Positions 1 through 13,100 of a DNA stretch of 64,000 bases are shown piece after piece (the stretch's first letter is position 1; each line of letters opens with the position of its first letter). The translations under genes and the position numbers were made by a program. A model generated the notes under the pieces. The model worked only from the letters and a program-made list of their open reading frames with translations, had not been told where the DNA came from and ran no database searches. This stretch comes from Strigops habroptila (Eukaryota; Chordata; Aves; Psittaciformes; Psittacidae), in contig NC_044277.2 of assembly GCF_004027225.2 (NCBI RefSeq), positions 97,771,552 through 97,835,551 of the forward strand, in the 5' to 3' direction.

Positions 1-345
1 GCTCTGTGGGGAGCCCACTGAGGCAGCAGGGCTGACCCATGGCCCCTCTGGAGCTGCCCACATGCTCCTGAATGATTCAAACCATACCAAACCCTGCTAA
101 AGCCCTTGCAGACCAAATGGCCGGCAGTCACCAGAGCCTTGGGCTTGGCTGGGTACCCCAGAGGGAAGCAAAGTGAAGCACTGGGAAGCCAGCACAAGTT
201 TGACAACAGGCTGAATGAAGAGGAAAACTTTTAAACTGACAGAGATTCTCATCTTCCCAGTCTGGCATCCCACTGCCCTGAGCCAGGGCCCAGCTCATTC
301 CCTCTAAAAACCCAATTACTGCTCTCGGATGGAGCAGGAACGCAC

Positions 346-3300
346 CTTTGCCAGCTTGATGGCTTCGTTCAGTTTATCCAGAGCACTCTGGAAGTAGATG
401 ACCTGCACAGAGACCAGGAATCAGGGCTGGCACAGAAGCAGGTGCCCTTGCTTTGCAGTGGACCACCACCAGCACCTGAGGGCTGCAGCTTCCTACAGCG
501 CAGGGCTTTCAAGAGCACCCACAAGTGCTTGCAGGAGGCAGGACATTGCTGGTGACACACTCCAGAACCCAGGCTGGATGGGATGGGCTGACACGACTTT
601 TCTTACCCTTTCCCCAAACTTCTGCTGCTCCTCAGCCTGTTTTCCCATGTGCAGCTGCAAGAAAACACAATCAGTGGCATCAGAGCTCCAGAACTCGAGG
701 GAGATCTTTGAAACAAGCAAGAAAACACCAGAGGGACAGGAGCAAACAACAAGTCCCCCTGCAGCCCAGCAGCCTCCCAGCTGGTCTCCCCACTTACATG
801 GGCCACAGCAGCAAAATAATAGATTTTCATTTGAACCAGCTTCTTCCAGTCCTTCTGGATCTTTCCCAGCAGTGAGGCCGTCTCCGAGTTTTCCAGCGCC
901 CGGCAGGCCTCCTTGTAGTAATCCACTACCTACAGAGAGAGGGACGGGTGTTTGGAGAAACCCCAGAAAGATGGATCCCAGGTGGAATTCAGAGCAGCAA
1001 GGGAAAGGAGGATTCATCGCCACCAGTGTTTGTGCCCAAGGTCTCAGATCACCCAGTCAGAGCAGGAAAACGGTTGGTGGGGAACTTGTGAGTTGGTGCA
1101 TTTTGTGTCAGAACCAGGGACTAGAGACACCACCACAATAAACCTACCCCATACAGAGGGTTAGCACCATGCAATGGTTTGGACTGGAAGAGACCTTAAA
1201 GCTCATCCAGTTCCAGCCCCCTGCCACGGGCAGGGACACCTTCCACTAGAGCAGGTTGCTCCAAGCCCCGTCCAACCTGGCCTTGAACACTGCCAGGGAT
1301 GGGGCAGCCACAGCTTCTCTGGGCAACCTGTGCCAGGGCCTCACCACCCTCACAGGGAAGAACAACTGCCTCAGATCCCATCCAAATCTCCCCTCTGTCA
1401 GCTAGAAGCCATTCCCCCTTGTCCTGTCCCTACATGTCCTTGTCAAAAGGGTCCCCAGAGCTGGGTGCAGGACTGCAGGGGGGAGTCTCACCAGAGCGGA
1501 GCAGAGGGGGAGAATCCCCTCCCTCGACCTGCTGGTCACGCTGCTGGTGATGCAGCCCAGGACATGGTTGGTTTCTGGGCTCAAGTGCACACTGCAGCCG
1601 GGTCATGGGGAGCTTCTCACAGACCCAACACCCTCAAGTCCTTCTCCTCAGGGCTGCTCTCAATCCAGTCTCCTCCAGCCTGAAGTTGTGCTTGGGATTG
1701 CCCTGACCGCAGTGCAGGACCTTGCACTTGGCCTTGTTGAACTCCATGAGGTTTGCACTGTCCCACCTCTGCAGCCTGCCCAGGTCCCTCTGGATGGATC
1801 CCTTTCCTCTAGAGCATCTTACAGTCTCCGTTGAGGAGCTGGTGGCTGTGCTCACAGCCCGAGGTAGTGGCAGCACCCCATACTGCTGTTCGACTGTGCT
1901 GATGCTATGCAGGATCCAGGACACGCTCCCTGAGCTTCCAACCCCATGTGCAGCAACCCCATGTGCAGCAGGAGCAGGGCTGTGTTGGCAACAGCAAGTC
2001 CCAAGGCAGAAGTGGCCAGAGATTTCCCCAGAGCTCACCTGGGCACTGATCCGGGCCACGAGGAAACTCTTCCTGTTGTCCAGCATGGACTTCTCCAGGA
2101 GACACTCCTGTGCCTGGCCCTGCCGTGGACAAGAGGGGAATACTTACTCTCCCCTACACTCCCCTGTATCCAAGCCAGCGCCAGGCCTGAACCCTGGCAG
2201 GATCCAGCAGCTACAGCCCCTTTCTTGAGCTACAGCCCAAGGGATGCCCAACCAGCCCAGGGACAAACAGTGCAGCCCAGAGCCCTCCCTCTCCCCCGCT
2301 ACCTCCCAAAATCTCCTTCCCTCCTGCAGGAGGGAGCCCCTCTTGCCTACAACAGCCCAAATCCTGAAGACAAAAACCCCCATGGGACACTTGGGTCCTG
2401 TCTCACCTGGCTCCAAGCACTTGGACTCCACAGGGAGCACCCAACCCTAGGAACACCCCTCTCCTGGTCAAGGGTGCTGCCCTCGAGGTGTGCAAGGAGC
2501 TGTACCAGTGTGACCAGTGCCCCGGCGGAGGCAGAACCCAGTTCCTACCAGCATGAGGTTGATGTTGAGGTTGAGAATCTGGTGGCTCATGTCTACGCTG
2601 TAGGAGTGAGGGAAGTGATCCCGCAGGTAGGTGAAGGCCCCGGCGGCACACTGGAAATGGGTGCAGGAAACCTTCATGCCCTGAGAGGATGGGAGAACAT
2701 GTGTCAGGTGCACACAGCCCTCTTGCACACATGCCAAGCCAGCTGATGTACGGAGGCACATGCTGCCCAACGTGAGGAATGTGTGGAGACAGGAGAATCA
2801 TAGAACATGGAATGGTTTGGGTTGGAAGAGACCTTAAAGCTCATCCAGTTCCAACCCCCTGCCATGGGCAGGGACACCTTCCACTAGAGCAGGTTGCTCC
2901 AAGCCCCTCTGTCCAACCTGGCCTTGAACACTGCCAGGGATGGGGCAGCCACAACTTCTCTGGGCAACCTGTGCCAGGGCCTCACCACCCTCACAGGGAA
3001 GAACTTCTTCCTCAGATCTCAGCTAAATCTCCCCTCTGTCAGTTTAAAGCCATTCCCCCTTGTCCTGTCCCTACCTGCCCTAGTCAAAAGCCCCTCTCCA
3101 GCTTTCTTGTCAGCCCCTTTAGGCACTGGAAGCTGCTCTAAAGTGTCCCTGGAGCCTTCTCTTCTCTAGGCTGAACTAGCCCAACAAAGAGCAACTTTTC
3201 TCAAGGCAGAGCTATGGTGATAAACCCCAGTTCAGCAGGGTTAGATGTTCCCTGTGCTGCTCATGCCTCCTCCAAGACCCGCAAAAAGCAGCTGCCACAA

Positions 3301-6300
3301 GCCTGGAGCGAGTCTCTGGGTCTCACAGGGCTCTAAATCACTCAGCAATTTCCCTTGGGCATGCATGGCTGCATCGTATCTCTGCCCTCAGAGCCGTATG
3401 TGCTGACGGGGGAAGGTCAGCCCAACCAGCAATTGGGCAGAGCTTTGCTGGAGCAGGGACAGCAACAATGGGCATGGAGGGACGCAGCCAGGATGGGGGT
3501 GGCCCCTTGTAACACTCTACAGTGATACTGGGTCACAGTAGACATCCACAGCTGGTGTCCAGAGCTGTAACCACTCAGGTGACAGAGGAGAAGCACTAGA
3601 GATGCTGCTGGCTGGTCGCTGTTAACCATATGGGAGAGAAAAGTCCTTTAGAGCAGACCCGGGGGACCGTTACCTCCTCGGACACTCTCTTGTCCATGGC
3701 GCCCAGCATGGAGTGCAGCGCACCTGTGGAAAGAGGACAGGCTCAGAAGGGTGAGGAGACCCCAACAGCAACCCTGCACCACTCCCAGGGATGGGGTGTC
3801 TGGTACCAGAGAAGCCTGGACCTGGGGCACGTTGGCCAGAGACACCCAACAGCACCCAACCAGTTCCCTGCACCAGCAGGAGCCACGGCCCTTGGGATGC
3901 TCCTCATACAGGGCAGCAGTGCGGAAGGCTGCACACCTGAGTTATTCAGCACAGGGATGTCCCAGGCTGGAAACAAACCCGCAGTATGAAAAAACAAATA
4001 TTTAACACCCTCCTGGTTGAACAGAGGTGTTTCTTCTAACTTGAGGGAACAGCTTTGGGCTGGGGTTTACAATAAAGCTCTTTGCTCTGTGTGTGGTCAG
4101 CTGGGAGAGGACAGTCAGCTCCTGAGCTGCAGTGCCAAGGGCGGGAGTGTTTTGAGCTGCATTAAGTGGCCAGGGGCTGAGCGTTCCCTTTGGGGCTACC
4201 AAAACCCACTTCTAGCCATGACTGTCCATGAATGAGAGCAAGGGTGAGGGAACAAGTGTTAGATTTGGTGCTTTTACACTCGTCTGCTGGCTTTTGAGGC
4301 GATGGCGTGCTGGATGAGCTGTACAAAGCCTGGTAGAGCTCGCCACTGTGCCAGAAAGGGCATTTGCAATGCTGCAGCTCACTGTCAGCCTCCTTGTTGC
4401 AACCTCTGGCCAAGACACAAGGCAGTGCACGGGCAAGGCACGCTCAGAGCAGGAGGAAAGGAGAGAAGACCTTGGACAAAACCCAGCATCAACCTCTCAT
4501 GCAGCTCTGATGCTGGGCACCCAGTGAGGGGAAGAGGCAGAACCAGGCTGAGCCCTGGCTGCTGGTGGAACCATGCTGCTGCCTGGCCACTCCAAGGAAT
4601 GCTGACATGGAGCACGGAGACATCCCTCATGCCCGGGGCTGACAGAGAGGGCTGCTGGCCTCCAGGCCCTTACCCAGGTTGTAGAGGATGCACGCCTGCT
4701 CGTACTTGATGTCCTCATGAGTCACCGTCTTGCCCGAGAAGATCTCAGTCCTGCGAGGAGAGAAACCTCATTACCAGCCGGAGGTGGAGTTACCGGTGTT
4801 CCTGGGCACAGGCCAGGGAAAGGATTTGTCAGGAGCTGTGCTCCCTCAGAGGTTGGGAGATGAGGCCCTCCTGTCTGGCATCACCCTGGGCATCGAATCC
4901 AGGCGGGAGCTGGTGGGATGGCGCAGTCTCCACTGCTTTGGCTTCATAAGCATAGGCATGCCATTTACACACAGCCAAGCAACTCTGCCACCCAGGGAGA
5001 GCTCAGCAGTGTCACTTTGCACAGTGACAATGTCTTGGTTCTGCCTTGCATCTCCTTGAAGCCAGCTGTGCTGCCTTAAGGCTTGGTTTTGATGTCCTGC
5101 CAGATCCCTAGGGCAGGATGCCATTTCCCAAGGGGTCCCCAGGGTCCCCTGGTACCACTGCTGGGCTTTGGGGAGGAGCATATCAGATGCACAGGGAAGA
5201 GAGAGCAGTTGCTTTGCTTTGGGGCAGCCTCTGCATTTCGCGTAGCTCCCACTGGGAGCCAATCCTCCCATCCACAACCCCCAAAGCCCCATGCCAGAAA
5301 GAGAGTCTGGGGAAGCAGCTCCTCCTCACCATGCGATGGGGACCGCCGCCTCCTGCTCGGCGCCCATGGGGATGCGGCTCTGCAGGTAGTGGAGTTGGCC
5401 GAAGTACTTGCGCAGCGTGCTGCAGCCCTCGAAGTCCCTGGGCACATTGACGGCGCTCTGGAGGGGAGAGAGAAGGAGGAAAAGGCTACCATGGGGACAG
5501 GAGCAGTTGGGCAGGAAGAGGAGCCTGCTGGATTCGTGGCGAGATCCACAGGCTGGGGTAGGAGCCTTGGTGGTGGGGCTGGCCAGAGCTGGACATTAGC
5601 CGGCTGCCCCAGGGGGAAGGAGCTTGGCCTCATGAAAAAGACCTGCGAAACACAGCTAGAAAAACAGGTCTGTTCACCTAAAAGTGAGGCTGGAGGGAGC
5701 TGCTTTATGGATCCAGAGCAACTGATTCAGGAGGAAGTCTCTGCTCTGCCCAGCACGGGCTCCCGAAGGTGAAATAAATGAGAGGAACTTGGGAATGACT
5801 GAAAAGGGGGTGTCCTGGACAGGGCACAGGACCTGCTGCTATGGCAAAGCTGGGAGAAGGAAGGGAAGAGTAGGAGGCACCAGAAAGTTTTTCCAACCTC
5901 CTGCTTCAGGGTTAAACCCACAGGCAGAGGCCAGAGCTCCCCAGATCTGGACTATGGGTGTTTAAGGCCCTACCCACCTCCAGGCCTACTGGAAGGCCAC
6001 CTCTGTGCTTTGGAGACGCTGGTGAGATGACACCAGCGCCTGCACCATGAGTTCCCCCAGCTCCACCCTCACATCAGGCTTATGGCTCCTCTACAAAACC
6101 AGCACCGGTGCTGCCTTAGGGCAGGGCTCTGAGCATCTCCAGCCAGTTTTACCACCCGTGCCTCAGCTACCAGCTGGCCGGACGGAGGCTGCCTCTGTCC
6201 TGCTCAGAGGTCCCAAAATTGATGACCCCAGTGACCAAAACAATTATTTGGGCTCCAGAGTTGAGAGCAAAAGGCTGATTTATTCCTTGCAAAGACCTCA

Positions 6301-9183
6301 GGCACCAGCCCAACCAGATAAAGCAATTCTTTCCACCCAACAGGGAACTTTTATTTAACACAAACCCCCAAATTCATGGATGGTGACACAACATAAGCCT
6401 AATATCCGACCCCTACATGCTCCTTGGGAAGCTTGAATCTGGGGAGCCACATTCAATGCAGGATGCAGCCCAGTTGCCAAAAGACTCATCCGTGGGCTAC
6501 TGGTGAGGAAGAGAAGCAGCCATGGCAGCACTCTGGCACAGCTCCCCTCCAGGGAGGTGGTGGAAGCCAGAAAAAGAATCCTGGAACATGGGGCAGGTGA
6601 TGAACCAGCTCCCTGGGTTCAGCTCTGGCAGGTCTCCCCAGGGCCACGAGCAATTTGGGAGGGACCCAGCTTACCTGCCGGAGCAGCTCCAGCTTCCGCA
6701 GCTCCTCATTGTAGTTCTCTGGGTTCTCCCCATAGTTCTTCAGGACAAACTGGAGGGGCAAGAGAGAGGTGAGAGCCTGGTCTGACACCCGGAGCCACCT
6801 TCCCAGCCCCACACTGGAGCTACAACCAGCAGCTCTCCAGGGAGAAGCCCCCAGGGCAGGTCTGGCAGGGTGAAGGGGCACGCGCCAACTTGAGGCCTTC
6901 TGTCTCTTGGCTGGGAGCTTGTTTCTCCCCTAAAACTCCCCAAATCTTGCCCAGTTCCTGCTGAACCTCAGCTTAACACAAAGCCAGGATGCAGGGTCCT
7001 GCGCAGCCAACACCCTGGGGAGAGGCACTGATCCGGCACACAACGGGGACCTTGGAGCTGGGGCAGAAAAGCTGGAATCAAGTGGCCATGAGGTCCTGAG
7101 GAGTCACAGAGGGAGCTGCTGGGGCAGGGGGGGGGCTCCCCAAATGTGCTTCTAGCAAGAATTTTGGGATCCCTCGGATCACAATGCTGCCAGCAAGCAT
7201 AGGGCTTCGCAACTGCAGGGAGCTCCGGATCCTCCAACAGCCCATCAGGAATTTATCCAAGCTTCCTGAAAGCCATGGGGGAGAATCAGGGACCCACAGC
7301 CAGGTGGTTGGGGACGTCTGAAGGGCTGCCTGCACCCTCTCTCACTTGAGCTCAAGGTGGACACAGCTCAGCACTGGAGAAAGGAGGGAAGTTTCCTCTC
7401 CATTTTGACCAGGGCACCAGGTTTCTATTTGCCAGCAAAGCAGCGTGTGTTTCCATCAAACACCTGCGGGGACACCTGGTTCACAAAGCAGATTTCCACC
7501 TGCTGCCACACACAAATTCCCTAAACAGCCCACTTTTGGTAAGACCCAGCTCCGACCTGAAGGCCACCATCCATCCCTCTGCCTCAGCCCTGAGGCCCAC
7601 AGCACAGCAGCTCCCTGCTGAGAGCCGCCACACCTTGTCCCGACCGGCACAGCATGACTCAGCTCGGTGATCCCACAACGCCCTCCTCCCGGCACAGGAA
7701 TGTTCCCACCAGGCTAACACCACTGTCGGGGTCTGACAGGATGCCAGCCCCTCTCAGCACCCCAAAAAACAGGGGGGTGGAAAGTAGGTGGTGACATAAG
7801 CACAGGAGAACACCCCTGCCCCCCCGGCCTTCCACATCCATAAATCCTGCTTTTCATCTCTGGGTGGCACTAGGAAACGCCAGGCAGAGGTGGAGCTTGT
7901 TTACAGCTGATTAATTAAGTCCTTCACCTCCCTAAAGCAACCAGCAAGAACAGGTCGTGTCCCCTGTGACCATCTGTGGCACCCACCAAACTCTCAGCCT
8001 TCCTCCTGCAAAGGGACTGGGGGTTTAACTGATGATCTGACAGCCTGGGCTGCTGCCAGGGGGAGACCCAGCACCTCCCTCCTCGGGTCCCTCTTACATG
8101 AGCCCGCAGGAGTGGAGCGAAACGAGATGCCAAAAGGAGGCACAAGGGATTTGTCATCGAAAGGAGATGTGAGGGATCAGCCATCACCAACCCCGGTCTC
8201 CTAATGCCAAGGCATTAGAAATGACCTGCTGCCGGGGGAGGCCGGAGCCGGCGCTGGGGCTCGGGGAAGGGTGGCCGGAGCACCGGGAGCTGGGCGTCAG
8301 GACAGCCACATGCAGCAGGGATGGACTTGCCAACTCACTGCTCTGCCCCGAGGTGATGGGGGAAGGCTCTGCCCGGGATGGGGGGTGCTCCAGGGGCTCC
8401 CCCCTCCCCAAACCCTGTCCCTCTGGCAGCACCCACTGACCCCGGCTGCTGAGGGAGCGAGTGGAGCCCAGCCGTGGGGCTGGTGGGGGCACACGGCCTC
8501 ACTCCCTCCTTATCGTGCAGGGCAAAGGGGGCACCGCACCTCACCCCTCCCCATCGCACCCAGGAGCTGCCCAGGTCCCTGCCTGAGGGTGCCCCCAGCA
8601 GCCCTGCCCCACAGCCCCCACAACCATCCCCAGCTTTAACTCCCTGCTCCACCAGGGCCCCCCCAAAAATCCTTAACCTTCTGCATTCCCTTTCCCTGTG
8701 CCCCCAAACACTCCCCACATCCCAAACACCCACCACAGAGCTCCTCTTCATCTCCCAAGCACTCCTCATCCTCACAGACCCCAAACACCCCTGGCAGAGC
8801 CCCCGATCCCCCCGGGGCCGCACACTCCAAGCACTCCCCTCCCTCACAGACCCTCCCGATCCCCCCCCAAGCTCTCCCTTCTCACAGACCTCACGCAGCC
8901 CCTCACCCCACGCACTCCCCTCCCCCCACAGAACCCCTTCTCCTCCCCCCAAGCACTCCCCTTCCCCACAGCTCCCCACTCCCCACACCCTGAGCACTCC
9001 CCTCCCTCACGGGCCCCTCCCGCCCCGCCCCTGCCAGGCCCCTCCCGCCCCCCCCCCGCACCCCTCGCAGGCCCACAGCCGCCCCTTTCCCGGCCCCACC
9101 TTCTTGACGGCGGCGTTGAAGGCGAACTCCCCGGCTTCCTTGAGGTCGAGCCAGATCATGGGCATGCGGGGCACGGCCTCCAT
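346..9183 (-). CDS. PTPN23: PTPN23 (HD-PTP), 5' part: first 288 codons, BRO1 domain
   Basis: Ten coding exons on the minus strand, in transcript order: 9183-9100, 6749-6675, 5457-5330, 4750-4674, 3723-3674, 2680-2549, 2119-2039, 929-798, 654-607 and 402-346. All have AG/GT borders and the phases close. The product starts MEAVPRMPMIWLDLKEAGEF, which I recognise as the start of vertebrate HD-PTP. Later segments such as FVLKNYGENPENYNEELRKL and KIYYFAAVAH are BRO1-domain sequence (the human domain covers roughly residues 8-394). HD-PTP is a cytosolic/endosomal ALIX relative that binds ESCRT-III CHMP4 through BRO1 and sorts ubiquitinated receptors; its C-terminal phosphatase domain is not in this window. 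The start at 9183 is chosen by family match, although an in-frame ATG lies upstream at 9384. Introns hold CR1 fragments (1168-1815, 2796-3188) and a C-rich tract (about 8500-9060). Bases 1-345 are intron. The alternative, ALIX or BROX, is unlikely given the sequence match. Confidence 0.95.
1168..1815 (-). mobile_element. CR1 LINE 3' fragment
   Basis: Read on the minus strand this is the CR1 3' end plus the last part of its reverse-transcriptase reading frame, with frameshifts. Recognisable pieces are the 'NLMEFNKAKCKVLH' and 'LDGAWSNL'-like segments in broken frames. It sits in the PTPN23 intron between exons 930 and 2038. Confidence 0.9.
2796..3188 (-). mobile_element. CR1 LINE 3' fragment
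   Basis: Begins with tandem 'atcatagaacatggaatgg' (reverse of the CR1 terminal repeat) and continues through the conserved CR1 3' region. It lies in the PTPN23 intron between 2681 and 3673. Confidence 0.9.
8500..9060. repeat. C-rich degenerate tandem repeat in PTPN23 intron 1
   Basis: The strand is almost all C, A and T, with recurring 'aagcactccc', 'cacagaccc' and 'ccccaaacac' words at irregular spacing. It generates long spurious reading frames on both strands. No conserved coding signal is seen. Confidence 0.6.
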
Positions 9184-9600
9184 CCCGGCCTGCGCCCGCC
9201 GGAACCACCCGCCCCACGGCACCGCGCGCGCCGCCTCACGGGAAACCGAGTCCTCGCGACGAGGCTCGCCACGCCCCTTCCGGCGGCCGGCGCCACGCCC
9301 AGCCGGCGGCGTCTCAACGGCGGTTCCCATGGCGACGCCTCGCTCGCTGATAGGCGGAGAACGGCTGTTCCCATGGCGACGCACCGCCCCCCGCCCCCCC
9401 GGAAGGCCGCTGGTCGTTGCTATGGCAACGGCCGTCCCCCGTCGGGCCCAAGCGAGGGCCTGGTGTCCCCGAGGCCGGCTCCTTTAAGTTAATTAGCTGC
9501 GTTAATTAGCCCTTTCCCCTCCATCTCCTGTGGTTGCCGTCCCAGCATCACAACGCACATTTAAATTCGTGCTTCATAGCCAGTGGGTGATTCCCCCTGG
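9184..9600 (-). promoter_or_regulatory. PTPN23 promoter / CpG-rich region with RFX X-box-like motifs
   Basis: GC- and CpG-rich sequence directly upstream of the PTPN23 start. It contains 'gttcccatggcgac' twice (9323-9336 and 9367-9380) and 'gttgctatggcaac' (9416-9429). All three resemble the RFX X-box (GTNRCC-N-RGYAAC), the last very closely. No TATA box is evident, as expected for a housekeeping gene. Further out are two copies of 'gttaattagc' (9489-9498 and 9502-9511). Confidence 0.6.
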
Positions 9601-10048
9601 TGATTCCCCGATCCCCCGCACGAGGCCATCACCAGATCCGCTCCAGTAGCACCATCAGTATCAGAATAATAATGGCGGAGTTTCCCATAACACCCCATTC
9701 ATTAAGCAGTTCGATGAGTTCTGGCTTGTTAGTGACCTCCCAAACACTCAGCCCACCTCATCCCAGACACTCCATCCCATCCTATCTAATCCCAGCTCAC
9801 CTCATCACATCTCACAGATCCTAGTTTACCCCACCCCAGACATCTGATCCCATCCATCTCACTCCATGCCACGGATCCCACCCCACATCCATCCATCCAT
9901 CCATCCATCCATCCATCCCACCTCTATCCACCCCTCCTTCATCCATCCACCCATCTATCCCACCTCCACTCAGGGCCCCCTCCTTTCCCCCCACTCTGCT
10001 GAGCAGTCCTGGCTGCTCTCAGAGGGCTGTGTGGGTCTCAGACAGCTC
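9600..10048. other. Intergenic region between PTPN23 and the MYO1G 3' end
   Basis: No gene is seen. The stretch holds AT-richer unique sequence, a 'catccca'-rich tract (about 9740-9880) and a tetranucleotide microsatellite. It ends at the MYO1G polyadenylation signal. Confidence 0.6.
9886..9962. repeat. (ATCC)n microsatellite
   Basis: Seven to eight uninterrupted 'catc' units from about 9890, followed by imperfect 'catccacc' copies. Confidence 0.9.
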
Positions 10049-10054
10049 TTTATT
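10049..10054 (-). terminator. MYO1G polyadenylation signal AATAAA
   Basis: 'tttatt' on the plus strand is AATAAA on the minus strand. It lies 146 bp after the MYO1G stop codon at 10202-10200, giving a short 3' UTR. Confidence 0.75.
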
Positions 10055-10199
10055 CCCAGTGCACACAGAGGCACCGGAATTGTCCCAGGCGGGATGCGGG
10101 GTTGGGGGTCATGGGGCTGCAGTGGGGCTGCAGCAGAGGCCAGTGGGGCAGAGTGTGGGCAGGGTGTGGGCAGGGGGTGATGGACCAGCTGCCCCCCTC

Positions 10200-13100
10200 T
10201 CATCTCCCAGGCCAGTAAAGCACGAAGCCATCGCGGCTCTTGCTGAAATCCGGGGTGGCCGCGTCCGGCCGTGTCTCCACCGTCAGCAGCCGCCGGCGCC
10301 CACGGAAGCTCAGCTGGATGCAGTCGGAGACCCGGACCTGCAGCTCCCGCTTGGTCCTGCAATATCCCGGCATCATCAGCAGGGGGGTTCCCCTGTGGGG
10401 CGCTGCCACATCCCCAGCCTGAGCCCCCCGACTCACGCCCGGCAGTGCTCCAGCAGGACCCCCACCAGCTCGCCCACCCGGTTGTCCCCCGCCGGCTGCA
10501 TCTTGTGCAGGCACACGGCCAGGTCCTCCTGGCTCTGCGTGTGGAACACCACCAGCTGCGCTCGGCAGCTCGTCACGCTCAGGCCTGTCACCTGCAGGAA
10601 GAGAGGGACACGTCCCGGTGTCACCACCGCAGCTGCGGGACAGCACGGCACAGCCCATGTGGTGTGGAGAATATGGTATGGGCAACATGGTAGGGACAGC
10701 ACTGAGGGGACAGCATGGCACACAGACAGGGTGGTGGGGACAGCATGGCATGGCCAGCATGGTGGGATAGTGGGGCATGGCCAGGGTTGTAGGGACAGCA
10801 CTTGGAGTCAATGTGGTGGGGACAGCATGGCATGGTCAGCATGGTATGGACAGTGTGGTGGGGCCAGTGTGGCATGGCCAACATTGGGGGGATGGCAGGG
10901 TGGGAACAGCTTAGCATAGCAAGAATGGTGGGGACAGCATGGCAGGGACAGTGTGGCACGGCCAGTGTGGTGGGGACAGTGTGGCATGGTCAGCATGGTA
11001 GGGACAGTGTGGTGGGGCCAGTGTCCCAACTCCATCCATCCCAGCACACTTGACCGTGCCAATGTAATGGCCCCGGTGCATGGCTGTGAGGACCACGGAC
11101 GGGTCTCCAGCCCTCTGGGTGGGAGCGGGACAACCAGGACACCAGAAGCCCGTCTTGCCAGGACATGGGGTATAGAGGGTGTTCTTGTCCCCCTGCCATG
11201 CCCTGGGGACACCGGGGTGGTTGAGGACACTCACGGTGCTGAGGGGTATTGCCCGCATCATCAGGTAACGCTTCCTGGGGTCCAGCTTGTAGACATGCTG
11301 GTCCGTCACCAGGATGGCCCGATCCTGGCTCTTCCCGAAGCGGTTGATCTGCAGGGACAGGGAGAGGTGAGGGGACACGCTGGGGGGTGACACAGACGTG
11401 GTAGCTGGGCAGGACACCCCTGTCCCTCACCTTGCGGACGTGGCAGGAGAAGAGGACGGAGCCAAAATGCACCTTGTTCTTGAGGCTCTGGAGGCGGCGG
11501 GCGAAGACTAGCGCCAGCCCCGGGTTCTCACTGGGCTGTGGGAGCCGTGGTGTGAGGAGAGGGTGACATCACGGGGGGGAGCACCCCGGAGTGCACCGTG
11601 GGGCAGGCACCCCAAACCCTGTGGCAGCCCTTACCGAGGAGAGGTAATCCCGGGCCCAGCCGCGCTGGCAGCCCCAGGCCTCCCGCAGCCCCCCCAGCGC
11701 CGCCATGGCGGCCACCTTGGCCCGGATCTGCCCCATCTCCGACGGGGGGATGTTCTTGATGATCTGTCGCGCTCGCCACCTGCATCGGGGGGATGGTCAT
11801 GGCCCTGTCCAATGTCAGCATCCCACATTCCAGCCCCACATCCCCATTCCCACTTTCCCTTGTCCCACATTCCAGTTCCACATCCCCATCCCTGCCTAAG
11901 ACCCTATTCCACATCCCCATCCCATGTCCTCATCCCACACCCCAATCCCACATCCCCATCCCTGTTCGAGTCCCCATCCTGCATCCCCATCCCATGGTCC
12001 CCATCCCCATCCCACATTCCAGTCCCACATTCCCAACCCATATCCCTGTCCCATGTTCCTGTTCCATGTCACCATCCCATGTTCCTGTTACACGTGCCTG
12101 TCCCACATTCCCATCCCATGTCCCCATCCCACATCCACGTTTCCATCCCCACATCCCCATCCCTCGTTCCCATCCCAACACGGGAGCGGAGTGGGATTTG
12201 AGATGGTACCTGCGGAAGAGGCGCTGGCTGGCATCCTGGAAGTGCGCCAGCACCACCGGTGGCTCCGGCCAAACCACGCTCTTCCCGAAATCAGGAAGGG
12301 TGCGGACAGCCTGGAAGCGCCGCAGCAGCTCACGCAGGTATGCCCTCACCTTGTGCCGTTTGTAGCCGGCCATGATGGTGTAGGCTGCACGCAGGCGCCG
12401 GCAGCGCCGGCGTGCCAGGGCTCCGCGCCACGCCTGCCCAGCGCCAGCTGTCACCAGCGGTGCTGCCACATGGGTCCCCCAGAAGCGTGGCTCCAGGAGA
12501 CCCCCAAAATGCCACTTCCCCCCCAAACTCCCTGGTGCAGCCACTGCCCTGCTCTGAGGAAACACTCCATGCTGTGCCAGCCCCACATCCTGCCTGATAG
12601 CTGACCCTACAGAGAGTCCCACACCACGCTGAGCCCCATGCCATACTCTGCACTGTGCCCTATACTATGCCCCATATCCCATGCCCCTTTTCCTGCCCCA
12701 CGCCATGTCCCCCAGCACGCCCTGTACCAGGTGCCATGTCCCACCCCATGTTATGCCCCATGCCCTGCCCTATGCCACATCCCCCAGCACACCCCATGCC
12801 CTGACCCACAGCATGCCCATGCCAAGCCCATGCTCTGCGCCATCCCATGCCCCATCCCATGCTCCACACCCTGCGCAGCCCTGGGCACCCCCCTCACCCC
12901 GCTGTCACCCACCTTCTGCAGCAGCAGGACGATGATGGGGATGAGCTGCGCCCGCTCCTGCTCGAGGCAGACGAGGGTACGGGGCGTGCGAATGAAGACC
13001 TTGGTGTGGCCGTAAGCGACGTCGTCCTGGAAGCCGTGCTGCTCCAGGAGGGCTTGCGTGGCCTCCTGGTCACTGGCCATCAGGTGGTTGGGCCACGTGT

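Noticed and set aside
9183-9384. In-frame upstream start for PTPN23 at 9384
   Set aside because: The added residues are CpG-island-type and overlap the X-box motifs. The family start MEAVPRMP at 9183 matches the human protein.
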